A DNA stretch of 64,000 nucleotides from Sphingobacterium oryzagri (GCF_028736175.1 NZ_CP117880.1:4588001-4652000); one strand, 5' to 3'. Counted from the stretch's first letter, positions 1 to 11,300 are shown. The notes: generated by a model not told the origin, from the letters alone. A program made the numbers and translations.

Positions 1-116
1 TTGATACAACAATTAAAAAAAACAACCAAAATCCTCTGTTTATCATCTATTTTAAGGTAGTTAAAAATAAAATGGATCGTAAAACCGTGAATGAACGAAT
101 AAGATATGCTTTCTTA

Positions 117-791
117 CTATTTTATTTTTTCGACCCGCGCATCGTAAACGGCCTCCGTTATGCCATTTATCTTGGCGGCGACCCGTGCAAACAGCGCGGT
201 GGAAGACGCTAAATTCTCGCCCACATCCAAACTCAACGTAACCATACCATCATCCGCATCGCTTACCGTCGCCCGATTTACAAAATGTCCTAAATCAACA
301 AACTTTGTGTCGTTGACCAACAAACTGATATCATCAAGATTTCGAGCAGCATCCACTTGGCTGATGTTTAATGTCGCACGAAGAACCGAACCTTCCAGTG
401 TATACGTAACGTCGGAAAGTGCGTAGTATGGTTTTACGGGAAAATCGATGTATGTATCGCCGTTGACATCGATCAGCACGGTATCCGAAGAATGAGCCCA
501 AGGACCATTTCCGGATACGGTAATCAACTTATATTTGCCATTGAAAAGCGATGAGGAAAAAGAACCATCTTGCGTAACGAAAACATCAATAGCCGTTCTT
601 AACGGAAAACCGTCTTGCCAGAGTTGCAGGCGCACCGATTCATTTGATCCGCGCACGCCAACGGGCGCACTATTGTACATCACTTTGCCCGTCAATCTTA
701 CGGATGGGGCATCATAGTTATCCAAACCACAAGCGGCTATCAATGTGCAAAATAAACTCACGATGACGAAATGTATTTTTGTTCTTTTCAT
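117..791 (-). CDS. DUF3823-type lipoprotein of a Sus-like locus
   Basis: This is a 224-residue lipoprotein that follows susD by 4 bases. I chose the ATG at 791 because it gives a signal peptide and lipobox (LIAACGLDNYD, Cys at about residue 21); the longer open frame to 980 overlaps the susD coding sequence. The sequence after the Cys (NYDAPSVRLTGK, then a PVGVRGSN stretch and LQLWQDGF) matches my memory of DUF3823, a family of surface lipoproteins found after SusD in Sphingobacteria. The N-terminal half resembles a carboxypeptidase-regulatory beta-sandwich and the C-terminal half a second beta domain. It probably sits on the outer membrane and helps bind glycan, as SusE/SusF do, but no binding residues can be named. 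It is the last gene of the susC-susD unit. Family call is good; function is inferred. Confidence 0.85.
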   Translation of the reverse strand: MKRTKIHFVIVSLFCTLIAACGLDNYDAPSVRLTGKVMYNSAPVGVRGSNESVRLQLWQDGFPLRTAIDVFVTQDGSFSSSLFNGKYKLITVSGNGPWAHSSDTVLIDVNGDTYIDFPVKPYYALSDVTYTLEGSVLRATLNISQVDAARNLDDISLLVNDTKFVDLGHFVNRATVSDADDGMVTLSLDVGENLASSTALFARVAAKINGITEAVYDARVEKIK

Positions 792-795
792 GACT

Positions 796-2610
796 TTACT
801 GATAAGGGTTTCTAACAATTTTTGGATTTCTATTGATCCAGTCCTGATCAATGTAGTTGTAATAATTCTGGTAGCGAAAATACCGTGGGTATAACGAATG
901 GCTAGCCTTACGCTTTTCAAACACCCATTTATCATGGTTGGCCGCGCCTGGCGCATAAATCTTGTACGGAAATAAAACATAATGCGTGGCTGTTGGCGTA
1001 TCCTGTCCGTCCCAAAGCGTGTGCGCGATGCGCCAGCGCTTCACATCCCAGTAGCGGTGGTTTTCAAAAGCAAATTCTACGCGACGTTCGCGGATAATAT
1101 CCTGAAGGTTAACCTGTGTCAACGGCTGCACGCCTGCCCGCTCCCGGATTTGATTGAGATAACCGGCAACTTCGCTCTGTGCTTTATTTAGTTCCAGCGC
1201 CGCTTCCGCCGCAATCATTAAAAGCTCCGCATAACGAAAGCGGACAAACCACATGTCACTCCCACGACCGCGTGTAGACGCATCTCTGTTCTCTTCTACA
1301 AATTTCCGGATGTTAAAGCCCGTTTTATTGACATACTGGTCGTTGGACGTCGTCGGCCCATCCTGGCTGGTTACTACGCCATAAGGAGCTTCCGATACAC
1401 CTGGCACGCCCGTGCGGTTGCGCCATTGCCCTGCATCCATGTAGCGAATACCGGCTTGATAGGTAATCGTAGATCCGGCAAAGTCGGCGCCAGAATAGAT
1501 CACCGTGCCGTAGAGCCGCGGATCTTTGTTTGCAAAAACATCCGAAGGGTTGTCATAGTAAATAAAATTGCCCGAAGCATCGGTAAGCTTCAGCGCACCG
1601 TTGCGATCGTTGATATATTCAAAATCTTCAACCAGATTTAAAATCGGGGTAACAATATTCGCGTCGATATCACCGCGCACAGATGAAGCGATCACATTGT
1701 TGGTAAAGCCGTGGGTTTGCCCGGGATAGCTGTAGTCCCTTGCCCAAATCACTTCGCCACTACTTTTGCTACTTACTGCTTCGTAAAAGTTTCGGCCTTT
1801 ATCCGGATTCTCATTGTAGAGCGCGTAAGGACTTGTTTGTATAATTTCCAATGCAGCATCATACGCTATTTGGTAAAAACGAGCAGCTTCCGAGCTTGGA
1901 ATGCCCACTTCGCCACCGCTGGTTTGCACATCCGGCGTGTTGCTGTTATACTTCGCAATTGATGCAGCATATAAGGCGGCGCGTGCTTTTAGGGCTAACG
2001 CAACCCATTTATTGGCCCGTGCAGCATTGGTGTTTTTGTCGGCACTTAGCATCGAGGCGATTGCTGTACATTCGTCGATAATATAGGTATACGAAGCTTG
2101 TTCCGTAGAACGGGCGATTTGCAATTCAGCAGGATCCATACCTGAGGTATAATCAAAAATAGCATCGCCGACCAGCGGCACACCACCTAGCCCTTTTACC
2201 ATCGTGAAGTATACCCAGGCTCGAATAAACCGCGCCTCACCTTCGTAATTATTTTTAACATTTTCGGGCAGCGTAGAGCCTTTTACACCGCGAATAAACT
2301 CATTTAAATTTCGAATTAGGGTATAGTCATAAACACGCCATAAGTTGTCGCCATAATTTTGCATATTGTTTGGTCCACCAGAGGAGTAGGCAGCTTCATC
2401 CAGCAAGCTAAACGAGCCGGGGTCGCCCAAATGCTGCCCCCAGTCCATTCGACCGTAGTAATTTGCCAAAACGGCCAATATCATTTTCTCATCAGAGTAA
2501 ACTTGTTCTTCGGGTAGAATTGATTGTGACTCCCGATCTAGAAATTTAGAACAGCCTGCGGTAACGACCATCGTCACAAGCAGCAGGATATACGTATAAA
2601 ACTTGTTCAT
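796..2610 (-). CDS. SusD/RagB-family nutrient-binding outer-membrane lipoprotein
   Basis: 604 residues with an N-terminal lipobox (VVTAGCSKFLDRESQ, Cys at about 20) followed by the CSKFLD... start typical of SusD proteins. The helical N-terminal half carries the usual RFIRAWVYFTMVKGLGGVPL segment (TPR-like part of the fold), and the C-terminal part has IRERAGV, RRVEFAFENHRYWDVKRW and a final NPYQ, all standard SusD features. SusD proteins form a lid over the SusC channel and capture oligosaccharides at the cell surface. It starts 2 bases before the SusC stop and is followed by the DUF3823 gene, so the three are clearly one transcript. The substrate is inferred as arabinan oligosaccharide only from the neighbouring GH43 genes. 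Confidence 0.96.
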   Translation of the reverse strand: MNKFYTYILLLVTMVVTAGCSKFLDRESQSILPEEQVYSDEKMILAVLANYYGRMDWGQHLGDPGSFSLLDEAAYSSGGPNNMQNYGDNLWRVYDYTLIRNLNEFIRGVKGSTLPENVKNNYEGEARFIRAWVYFTMVKGLGGVPLVGDAIFDYTSGMDPAELQIARSTEQASYTYIIDECTAIASMLSADKNTNAARANKWVALALKARAALYAASIAKYNSNTPDVQTSGGEVGIPSSEAARFYQIAYDAALEIIQTSPYALYNENPDKGRNFYEAVSSKSSGEVIWARDYSYPGQTHGFTNNVIASSVRGDIDANIVTPILNLVEDFEYINDRNGALKLTDASGNFIYYDNPSDVFANKDPRLYGTVIYSGADFAGSTITYQAGIRYMDAGQWRNRTGVPGVSEAPYGVVTSQDGPTTSNDQYVNKTGFNIRKFVEENRDASTRGRGSDMWFVRFRYAELLMIAAEAALELNKAQSEVAGYLNQIRERAGVQPLTQVNLQDIIRERRVEFAFENHRYWDVKRWRIAHTLWDGQDTPTATHYVLFPYKIYAPGAANHDKWVFEKRKASHSLYPRYFRYQNYYNYIDQDWINRNPKIVRNPYQ

Positions 2611-2612
2611 GG

Positions 2613-5600
2613 TTAAAAAGTTACGGTCAAGCCTAGGTTGATTACTTTATTTGTTGGGTATTGTACGCCCGATTCTGCCGTGAGCTCTGGGTCAATATTG
2701 ATTTCGCCCAGATTATCAATACTAAAGAGATTCTGCATCATCGAATACACGCGTAAATTTTTCAAGCCCCAACGCTTCGTTAGTGTGCCGGGAAGCGTGT
2801 AGCCGACCTGCAAATTGCGCAACTTGAGATAAGTAACATTCATCAACCAAAAATCGCTGTGCCAATAGTTGCTATGCCCTTGATTCCCGCGGATCAAGGT
2901 TGGAAATCGTCCAGGGATAAGCTCGCTATTCGGATCGGTAATATCACGCAGCATCCACTGGTTTTCCATGTAATATGCCGCATTATTTCCGCCATCGTGA
3001 AAAGGCAACATCCCTTCCCAGTTGGCGCGGTAGGATGCAAAAGAAGCGCCCGTGAAATCCATCGCAATATCAAAACCTTTATATTGCATGCCCAGGTTGA
3101 CCGCAAAATTAAGGTACGGAAGTCCGCCTTGACGATAACCAATAGGCCGCTCATCCAAGCCGTTGATCACGCCGTCACCATTGACATCTTCATACTTAAT
3201 ATCGCCGGGCCGCAGCGTTGTATTTCCCTGACGATCGTTATCAACGGTATAGTTTTCGATCTCTTCCCAGCTTTGGAATTGACCGATGGCGTGCAAGCCC
3301 CAATTTAAGAAGGCATAGCGATCGGTAATCGTACTGCGGTATTCATTCCAGGAATTGCCAAAGCGCGGTCTGTACTGTTGCCCATCCAACTGGCGGGCGT
3401 AAGTAAAGTTGCCACCGACAAAGTAATTAACCTTGCCAAGCTGGCTTCGCCAAGTCAAGCTGCCGTCTACACCACGGTGCATATCCGAGTTCAGATTTTC
3501 ATAAGGCAGTCCAAAGCCCACCTCTGCAGGAATTAAAATATCGTATCGTGAGGCGGGCAACCCTGTGCGTTTACGGTTAAAATAATCAACCGATCCCGTC
3601 AGTTTACCTTGCAGAATGGCAAAGTCCACTCCTACATCGAAGCTATTTGCACGAATCCAGGATAAGGTTGTCACGGGCAAACCGCGAGGTTGAGCGCCGA
3701 CGATATATTGCCCATTAATTGTCGATCCCCCTTGATTATACGTATACCCTGGCAAGAAGCCGAAAGCATAATAAGACCAAGCATCCAGATTGTCATCACC
3801 CAACACGCCGTAAGACGCTCTTAACTTCAGGTCTTGAAAAGCACGGCCGATAAAAGAATCTTTAACAAAGCTTTCTTGCGTTATCCGCCAACCTGCTGAG
3901 ATCGAAGGAAATAAACCCCAGCGGCTTCCCGGTGGGAATTTCCAGGAACCATCATACCTACCCGCAAATTCCAAAAGATACTTGCTGTCATAGTCATAAT
4001 TAACGCGCGCAGCAAAACCCGCACGTGCTTGCGTATTGATTCCGGTATCATTAAATTGATCCATTGTCTGGAAATAGAGTAACGTCAACCGATTAGACGC
4101 GGGCCTGTCGTGCATCCAAAAGCCGGGTTCGTCCCTGGTTATAGCCTCTGCCGCCAACACGGTATTTAGGTTGTGTTTTCCAAAACTTTTGGTATAATTT
4201 AACGTTGCCTGATAGCTAAGTTCTTCCACCATGCGGATATCGCGCTCACGCCAAGGATTATCCATACTAAATACCACCGGATAAGTATCGGTTGCTTCGT
4301 CATAATCGTAGAGCTTATACGTAAACTCTTGGTTATCCATCCATTTATTGGCCAAATAATAGCCCACGAGTCCGCGTATTTTCAGGTCTTTGGTTAGCTC
4401 GTACTCGGCATTAAAATTGAGCTGCATAACGCGCCATGTTTCTTTATACTCCCCGGATAAGTCATAATTTAACATACCGAAATTAGTTTCGGTATTGGCC
4501 GCCGTCCGTGCCGGATAGAGCGGATTATCGTTGGCAAAGGGGCGCGCGGTGGGCAAATTGCGGTATATTGCAAACAGCGCTTGCCAAGTGTCGTCTTGGC
4601 CCGGCACACCAGGCTGTCTTCTTTTTTCGATCCGACCGTTTAAGTTAGCGCCTATCTTTAATTTGCTTGATACGTTAGCATCCAAATTCAGCTGCACGTT
4701 GGTTCGGTTAAACCCGCCATAATTCCGAATAATAGATTGTTGATCCAAATGACCAGCGCTGAGGTAGTAATTTATTTTTTCCGATCCGCCGCTCGCCGCG
4801 CCAGAGATATAGGTTTGCGGACTGGTTTGCAAAATGTAGTCGTACCAGTCGAAAGAGCGATAACCTTTTTCTGTACTTTGCTCCCATTTGGCAAGATCAT
4901 CCATGGTAAATTGTGGATCTTGCACGCCCAAAATAGCATCTGACTGGATGTAACTTTTAATGTAGGTAGATGCACTGGCAGGTTCCGGAAAGCGAAACAT
5001 ATTTTGCCAACCGTAGTAACTATTGATGCTAAACTGGTTTTGACCATCGCGTGAGCCTTTTTTTGTCGTCACCACGACCACCCCATTTGCAGCGCGCACA
5101 CCGTATATCGCGGCCGAAGCATCTTTCAATACCGAGATAGACTCGATATCGTTGAAATCTAAGTTATTAAACTGGCCAGCATCTTTCTGTACACCATCAA
5201 TAACGTATAATGGATCGCCCATATTCCGAATGTTGATACTGGTTGCTGCACCCGGACGACCATCAGGCATTCGGCTGTTGACACCGGCAATTTTTCCGAC
5301 TAAAGCGCCAGAGGTCGTCGTCGCTACCGAACGTGCAAGATCTTTAGAACCTACGGTAGATATTGCCCCCGTAACTGATTCCTTTTTTTGCGTGCCATAA
5401 CCTACCACCACGACTTCTTCCAAGCTGGCATCATTTTCTTGTAAGATCACTTCCAATAAACCATTTCCGATCGCCAAATCCTGGGAAATATAACCGATAG
5501 AACGCACGGTCACCGATGTTTCGCCCGCAGGTAAAGTTAACCTGAACTTCCCATCCTGATCGGTCGTGGTGCCGTTTGAAGGGTCGCCCTTCGCTTGTAC

Positions 5601-5786
5601 AGTAGCACCTTGCAGCGGGTTGCCCTTCGCATCTTTTACGATGCCGTTCAGTATTTTTTCCTGAAAAGATACATAGGCATGGTCTACCGCCGTTGCGGCA
5701 ATACCATCATCAGGCGCAAAAACGTTTGCTAAACCACACAGCAGCGTGCAATAGAAACGCAGTGATTGTATCGGTTTGACTATCAT
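2613..5786 (-). CDS. SusC/RagA-family TonB-dependent outer-membrane transporter
   Basis: 1057 residues. After a signal sequence, residues about 45-110 form a carboxypeptidase-D-regulatory-like domain (NGIVKDAKGNPLQGATV). Then come the SusC hallmark EEVVVVGYGTQKKESVTGAI near 125-145, the plug domain (SIRNMGDPLYVIDGV type, then IESISVLKDASAAIYGVRAANGVVVVTTKKG), and a 22-strand barrel ending in an aromatic residue (VTF). Length is normal for SusC. The protein imports oligosaccharides into the periplasm with energy from TonB-ExbBD, paired with the SusD encoded just after it. A -7 like promoter box lies about 40 bases upstream, which leaves a short leader consistent with the ATG at 5786. Regulation by the two-component system at 8.3-12.2 kb is inferred. 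Confidence 0.97.
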   Translation of the reverse strand: MIVKPIQSLRFYCTLLCGLANVFAPDDGIAATAVDHAYVSFQEKILNGIVKDAKGNPLQGATVQAKGDPSNGTTTDQDGKFRLTLPAGETSVTVRSIGYISQDLAIGNGLLEVILQENDASLEEVVVVGYGTQKKESVTGAISTVGSKDLARSVATTTSGALVGKIAGVNSRMPDGRPGAATSINIRNMGDPLYVIDGVQKDAGQFNNLDFNDIESISVLKDASAAIYGVRAANGVVVVTTKKGSRDGQNQFSINSYYGWQNMFRFPEPASASTYIKSYIQSDAILGVQDPQFTMDDLAKWEQSTEKGYRSFDWYDYILQTSPQTYISGAASGGSEKINYYLSAGHLDQQSIIRNYGGFNRTNVQLNLDANVSSKLKIGANLNGRIEKRRQPGVPGQDDTWQALFAIYRNLPTARPFANDNPLYPARTAANTETNFGMLNYDLSGEYKETWRVMQLNFNAEYELTKDLKIRGLVGYYLANKWMDNQEFTYKLYDYDEATDTYPVVFSMDNPWRERDIRMVEELSYQATLNYTKSFGKHNLNTVLAAEAITRDEPGFWMHDRPASNRLTLLYFQTMDQFNDTGINTQARAGFAARVNYDYDSKYLLEFAGRYDGSWKFPPGSRWGLFPSISAGWRITQESFVKDSFIGRAFQDLKLRASYGVLGDDNLDAWSYYAFGFLPGYTYNQGGSTINGQYIVGAQPRGLPVTTLSWIRANSFDVGVDFAILQGKLTGSVDYFNRKRTGLPASRYDILIPAEVGFGLPYENLNSDMHRGVDGSLTWRSQLGKVNYFVGGNFTYARQLDGQQYRPRFGNSWNEYRSTITDRYAFLNWGLHAIGQFQSWEEIENYTVDNDRQGNTTLRPGDIKYEDVNGDGVINGLDERPIGYRQGGLPYLNFAVNLGMQYKGFDIAMDFTGASFASYRANWEGMLPFHDGGNNAAYYMENQWMLRDITDPNSELIPGRFPTLIRGNQGHSNYWHSDFWLMNVTYLKLRNLQVGYTLPGTLTKRWGLKNLRVYSMMQNLFSIDNLGEINIDPELTAESGVQYPTNKVINLGLTVTF

Positions 5787-5821
5787 AGGTAAACTTGGGT
5801 TATGTTTATAATTGTGTAAAC

Positions 5822-5829
5822 CAAAGGTA
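5822..5829 (-). promoter_or_regulatory. -7 like box (TACCTTTG) upstream of susC
   Basis: Read on the minus strand this is TACCTTTG, an exact match to the Bacteroidota -7 consensus TAnnTTTG. It lies about 36 bases upstream of the susC ATG. I found no well-spaced TTTG -33 element, as is common for activator-dependent promoters. Confidence 0.45.
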
Positions 5830-5962
5830 GTCTCCGCTTCTTGAAAAAGATTTTCAAATCATATCAATTTATTGACAAATCGTCTCATTGGCTTCGCTAA
5901 AACGTTAAAAAAGGCCGCTACCCAAATTCGGAATTGCAAAAATTGATATGTTACGCCATGCA

Positions 5963-7060
5963 TTATTCGGTCGCTGTACGCGTCGTGGGGCCATTAACAA
6001 TTAATTTTCCTGCTGGTGTAATCGTCATTTCATCAATAAAGACCAGGCGCTGGTCACCAGTTGCTGTTGTTCGCCCGTGATACACACATAAACGTCGTCC
6101 ATCTCGCAGTTGCAATACGCTGTTATGTCCGGTTCCAGATACGATACCGCCCTTATCGGTATTTTTTTGTAATACCGGATTGAAAGCTGATTTTTTAAAC
6201 GGCCCTAATGGATGTTTGGCCGTCGCATAGCCCACTGCATAATGCTCTCCGGCAAAATGATTGGCAGAATACATCATATAGTAGCTATCCTGATGTTTAA
6301 AAAGCACGGAACCTTCTGTCCATCTTCGATTGACCTCTCGGTTGGTCACCGACCTACTCTCCCACTCGGCTTGTTGATCTTCTAAAGTTGTCGGTGGGCG
6401 TAGCAACAATTTGGGTTTACCTCGTATTCCAGAAAAATCCGGCGCCAGCTCAACTCCATACACCCAGCTCTCTTCGATCTCTTCATACCAGCCCTGTTTT
6501 TTTGCCCAACGCGCAATGGCCGATTTTACCGGATGTTTATAGCAGCAGCGTGAATAATACAAGTAAAGTTTTCCATCGTCCGAAAAGTAAACATTCGCAT
6601 CAATAATAGGATAGCCCGGATCAAAAAGAGGCTCTCCGTCCCTATCGATAAATGGTCCGGCAGGTTGATCGGCTACAGCCACACCAATACGATAGTTTTC
6701 CAGTTCGTTTGTAGGGTTATCCTTCCAGTGCGCACTGTAAAACAGATAAAACTTACCACCGTAAGCATAAACCTCTGGCGCCCAAAAATCTTTCGTGCCC
6801 CATGCTTTATCCTGCTTCGCATCGTAGACGACACCTTGCTTTTCCCAACTTTTAAGATCCGTCGACTTGTAAGCTACAAAACCATTTTCAGTGCCGCCCG
6901 TGCCATAGAGGTAATACGTTTCGCTCGGCGCATCAAAAAGAATGAAAGGATCGCCCAGCGGCACATCTAACGGATTATTACTCGGTTTGACGGTCTGCGC
7001 CTGTAGCGTAACGGTCAACAGCAGCCTGCACATGCAGGCGATGATCATCGTATATTTCAT
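5963..7060 (-). CDS. Glycoside hydrolase family 43 enzyme (secreted)
   Basis: 365 residues with an N-terminal signal peptide ending near LTVTLQAQ. The five-bladed propeller pattern of GH43 is visible: GDPFILFDAPSETYYLYGT with the general-base Asp at about 37, FWAPEVYAYGGKFYLFYSA near 92-110, IIDANVYFSDDGKLYLYY with the pKa-modulating Asp at about 154, and WTEGSVLFKHQDSYYMMYSA with the acid Glu at about 249. Length is that of a single-domain enzyme with no added binding module. GH43 members are mostly alpha-L-arabinofuranosidases, endo-arabinanases or beta-xylosidases; which one cannot be read from sequence alone. It ends 176 bases before susC and starts 8 bases after the stop of the second GH43, so the two hydrolases form one transcript. 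Confidence 0.92.
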   Translation of the reverse strand: MKYTMIIACMCRLLLTVTLQAQTVKPSNNPLDVPLGDPFILFDAPSETYYLYGTGGTENGFVAYKSTDLKSWEKQGVVYDAKQDKAWGTKDFWAPEVYAYGGKFYLFYSAHWKDNPTNELENYRIGVAVADQPAGPFIDRDGEPLFDPGYPIIDANVYFSDDGKLYLYYSRCCYKHPVKSAIARWAKKQGWYEEIEESWVYGVELAPDFSGIRGKPKLLLRPPTTLEDQQAEWESRSVTNREVNRRWTEGSVLFKHQDSYYMMYSANHFAGEHYAVGYATAKHPLGPFKKSAFNPVLQKNTDKGGIVSGTGHNSVLQLRDGRRLCVYHGRTTATGDQRLVFIDEMTITPAGKLIVNGPTTRTATE

Positions 7061-7068
7061 CTATTTTA

Positions 7069-8190
7069 TTACTTTATTGTTCTGAATTGCGGCGCTTGTT
7101 GCACACCTGTTCCGGGAACGGCATCTTTTATCATCGGCCAGCCATCTTCCCAAAGCAACCTGTCAAGCATCAAGGTGCGGCGGCTCGCACCACTTGACAC
7201 GGTCGGGTTATCTTTCCAGATGCCGTGATACAATAACCAGTCCTGTCCTGCATCATCGCTAATGATTTTAGCATGGTGCCCCGGCCCCGCAATTTTTACG
7301 TTGCCTTGCAATAATAGCGAGCCGTTACCTCGCTCCACAATCGCCTGCCCACTCTTGTCCAAATACGGCCCGCGGATAGCTTTCGATCTGGCGACAAAAA
7401 CCTGATATTGACTGCGGGCTCCTTCACAACAACTTCCTTTAGATCCGAAGAAATAATAATAGTCATCACGCTTGTGCAGCATGGCCGCTTCCCAGTCGCC
7501 TGCCGCCAACTTATGTTTTTGCGCGCCTGGCGCTGGCGCCGTTCCATCGGAGCTTAGCGCAATCATATGTATACCTTGGTTTTCCCCGTCGCTAAAACTT
7601 CCCCAAACCAATATTTTTTGTTCGTCATCCTGAAATAAGCTAGGGTCGATGGAATTTGGGACTTTGATATCTTTACTAGTAAACAGCTTTCCCTGATCAA
7701 CGAATGGCCCCGCAGGTTTAGTCCCAATAGCGAGACCGATTCCCGGATCTGGATCACCCCATAACGACAACGAATAATACAAGTAGAACTTACCGTTCAC
7801 TTGATTGATATCCGGCGCCCAAAGTCCGCCACCGGTTTTCCAACTGGGTTTATCTTGAAATACTTCACCTACATAGTGCCAGTCGACCAAGTCTGCCGAT
7901 TTTAAAATGGGCATGAGGCGACTTCCTTGTCCATCACCCCAATTATCTTCTGTACCATAGGCATAAAAAAGCTTGCTTTCCGGGTCGCGAATCACCGTTG
8001 GATCAGCCAGAATAGGCGTAAATACTGGATTTTGAAAGCTTAATGCGGAAGGTTTTGCCGGCAAATGCTGTTTACTTGCAGAACAGCCTGCTAATAGCCC
8101 TAATACGATAATGGAGAAAAAAACTATCCACAGATGAGGATGTATTTGACCGTACTTGTTTATCAAAACCAGGTTTGGATGAGGATTCAT
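7069..8190 (-). CDS. GH43 lipoprotein, probable arabinan endo-1,5-alpha-L-arabinanase
   Basis: 373 residues. A lipobox (LGLLAGCSAS, Cys at about 36) places it on a membrane. The GH43 triad is visible: LADPTVIRD (base Asp at about 63), NSIDPSLFQDD (Asp at about 182) and GDWEAAMLHKRDDYYYFF (acid Glu at about 234). Just after the Glu comes GSKGSCCEGARSQYQVFVARS. This SxGxCCxGxxSxYxVxxxRS stretch is, from my knowledge, characteristic of endo-arabinanases of the AbnA type, so an arabinan backbone-cleaving role is favoured. It is the first gene of the minus-strand hydrolase unit and is divergent from the sensor kinase at 8325. As a lipoprotein it may act at the surface to make oligosaccharides for the SusC/SusD pair. 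Confidence 0.9.
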   Translation of the reverse strand: MNPHPNLVLINKYGQIHPHLWIVFFSIIVLGLLAGCSASKQHLPAKPSALSFQNPVFTPILADPTVIRDPESKLFYAYGTEDNWGDGQGSRLMPILKSADLVDWHYVGEVFQDKPSWKTGGGLWAPDINQVNGKFYLYYSLSLWGDPDPGIGLAIGTKPAGPFVDQGKLFTSKDIKVPNSIDPSLFQDDEQKILVWGSFSDGENQGIHMIALSSDGTAPAPGAQKHKLAAGDWEAAMLHKRDDYYYFFGSKGSCCEGARSQYQVFVARSKAIRGPYLDKSGQAIVERGNGSLLLQGNVKIAGPGHHAKIISDDAGQDWLLYHGIWKDNPTVSSGASRRTLMLDRLLWEDGWPMIKDAVPGTGVQQAPQFRTIK

Positions 8191-8324
8191 GATTCAAATT
8201 TGCCAAATCATTTCTAAAAAGTGTTGCTTATTTATTTCAATAAATCACTAATTTGTCTCACATTATTATAAACCCTGAAATCAATTCGGGACGCTTTTTA
8301 AATAAACAACGCCAACATCCATAC

Positions 8325-11300
8325 ATGCGTATAGTATTGTCTTTAGTTTTCCTTTTGCTATTTTGCTGTCCGCTTCGTGGCCAAGGTTACTATTTCAACC
8401 ATTTGGGTGTGGATGAAGGTTTATCCAACACCGCCGTGCTCTGCAGCGCACAGGATAAGAACGGTTTTCTGTGGTTTGGCACCAAAGATGGCCTCAATCG
8501 TTTTGACGGTTACAATTTCAAACAGTTTTACAGCGATGCCGATAGCAACAATGGGCTGGGGAGCAATTTTATCCACAGCTTAATGGTCGATCGGAACAAT
8601 AACATCTGGGTTGGTACCGATCAAGGCATCTACATTTACAATCCTTACCTGGACCTCTTCTCCACCTTTAAAAGAGAAACCAAAGGCGAGATCCTGCAAA
8701 TTGAAGAAGACCACCAGGGCAATGTATGGTTTATTTCAAATAATCAGCTTTTCTGCTTTTATCCAGTTACCGGTCAGCTGGTGCAGCACACGAGGGTGGA
8801 ACAACAGGTGGTATCGGCATTCGCATTTGATGCTGGCGGAGATGTCTGGATCGGCAGCAGCCAACATATCAAAAATCTGCGCACCAACATTTCTTATGTC
8901 TTACCGACGAAGCACAATGCACCGCAGTGGATAGAAAAAATTTACCTGGACGATCAACAACATTTCTGGATAGGCAGTTCGAAACATGGTGTGTACGAAC
9001 TAGACCTGATGAGCGGAAAGATCGTGCACCGCATAGCATCCATGGCTGGCCACTCGCTGTTTGTACGCGATATACAGCAGGCCGATGCTGCCCATTTTTG
9101 GATAGGCACAGAAAGCGGTTTGATCGTGTATAACAGAAAAACCGGGCGACACGACGATCTTCAGCATGAAGTAGACCATCCCTGGAGCTTATCTGACAAT
9201 GCGGTATATAGCATTTGCAAAGATCAGCAGGGCGGGCTCTGGATAGGGACATTTTTTGGCGGACTAAATTACTACCACAAACAACACAATAGTTTTGAAA
9301 AAATATTTCCCCGATTTTCAGCAAGTTCTATACAAGGGCATGCTGTGCGCGAAATTACTCAAGATAAACAAGCCCGAATCTGGATAGGCACCGAAGATAA
9401 CGGACTTTATGTATGGGATAAACAATCTGATCGATTTTCGGCATTTAACCTGCAGACAGGTCTTGCGCACACCAACATCCATGGACTCGCCCTGTCTGGC
9501 GATAGTTTATTGGTAGGTACATTTGATCGCGGGCTGGATATTATCGATACGCGGAGTAATCGCTTGTTAAAACATTTTGATACGCACAATACGCATGGAC
9601 AATTGAGCAATGACTTCATCTACCACATTTATAAAACAAAAAAAGGTCGGATATTACTCGCCACGGCGCGTGGTCTATGTGAGTTTTTTCCCGGCAAAGA
9701 TACGTTTCGTGTTATTCCGGAAGTGCCGGCCTATATATTTTACACATCTATTTTTGAAGACGCTGAAGAAAACCTCTGGTTGGCCACCTGGCGCGATGGC
9801 CTGTATCATATTAATCACAAAACGGGGCATACGAAAGTCTTTCTACATGACAAAAACGATACCAGCAGCCTGAACAGCAATCGGGTAAATCGCATTTTTC
9901 AAGATAGTTTCGGTCATGTCTGGATTGCGACAGAGAGCGGACTCGCTGCGTGGACGCAAGACGGAAAACCGATACGCCGATTAACGAAAAAAGATGGCCT
10001 GCCGAGTAATTTAATCTTGGCAATGCAAGAGGATGACCGGCAAAATCTTTGGATTTCGACGACCCGCGGCTTAGTGCGCATGCATCTGCCTGACTACCGT
10101 ATGCACATTTACGATAAAGAATCGGGTTTATTGGATTTACAATTCAACTACAACTCGACCTTTAAAGATCAACGCGGCAAGTTATATTTTGGTTCCTCCA
10201 GAGGTCTTATCGCCTTTCATCCAGATTCGTTGCTATTGTCGAAAGTCAACGAAGAAGCCAGCCAACTGTATATCACCAAGATTCAATCCTTGCAGCGTGA
10301 GCTCAAAGTGGATAGCACCCGACCATCCATCGATACTGCCGTAACTTACCTTCAAGCAATAAATCTTGCGCACGATGAATCGACCATAAGCATTGATTTT
10401 GCTGCGTTAAACTATGTGGCAGCACAATCGACGGCCTACATGTACATGCTCGAAGGCTTTGACAAAGATTGGACTTTGCTGCGCAATACGCACCGCGCGC
10501 ACTTTACCAAAATTCCGCCGGGCTCTTACGTGTTTCGCGTCAGGGCGGTTGACGCTGATGGGCAATCTATTTCCGAAGAAAAGACGCTTAAAATACGTGT
10601 TAACCCGCCGATATGGGCGAGCGTACCAGCCTTTTTGCTCTATATTCTTTTGAGTGGTATCGCTATCTATCTAACAATCCGATCTTACGATCAAAAAATC
10701 AAAGAAAAAAACCGCAGTCGATTAGAGGCGATCAAAGCACATCGTGAACGAGAATTATTTAAAACCCGAATGGATTTTTTTGCCCGCGTGGCGCATGATA
10801 TCAAGACACCGCTCACCCTGATTAAAGCACCTATGGAGCGGCTGGTGGAGCATATACCGGCGAGTGCGAAAACCGATCGATTGCTGAGCACTATGCAGCA
10901 TAACACACAAAAGCTCGTTCAGCTCACCGACCAACTATTAGACTTCCGGAAAATTGAAAGTAGCGAATACAGCCTGCGCTTTGTAAAACACAGCATTAAC
11001 CAGTTAGTCACGGATAAGCTTCAAGAATTTCAGTCCGTATTTAGCCAGCGCCAGCTTACCTTTACCTATCATTGCCGGCAAGTTGTAGAAGCGGCGATCG
11101 ATATAGAAGTGCTTTCAAAAATTATCGACAACCTCTTGACAAACGCTGTAAAATATGCGGACTCCCAGGTAAGCGTCATGCTGGAAAAAGATGCGGCTGA
11201 ACAATGGTTTTATTTTACCGTGAAAAACGATGGTGTTCTCCTGACGCATGCGGAGGTTCAGGTTATTTTCAAACCTTTTCACCGGGCTTCGGAGCATCGC

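Noticed and set aside
1..116. A gene at the left edge
   Set aside because: No open frame with start context or family likeness was found in this AT-rich stretch.
2859..3308. Antisense open frames inside susC and susD, some above 100 codons
   Set aside because: They are shadows of the real genes in other frames, with no plausible product.
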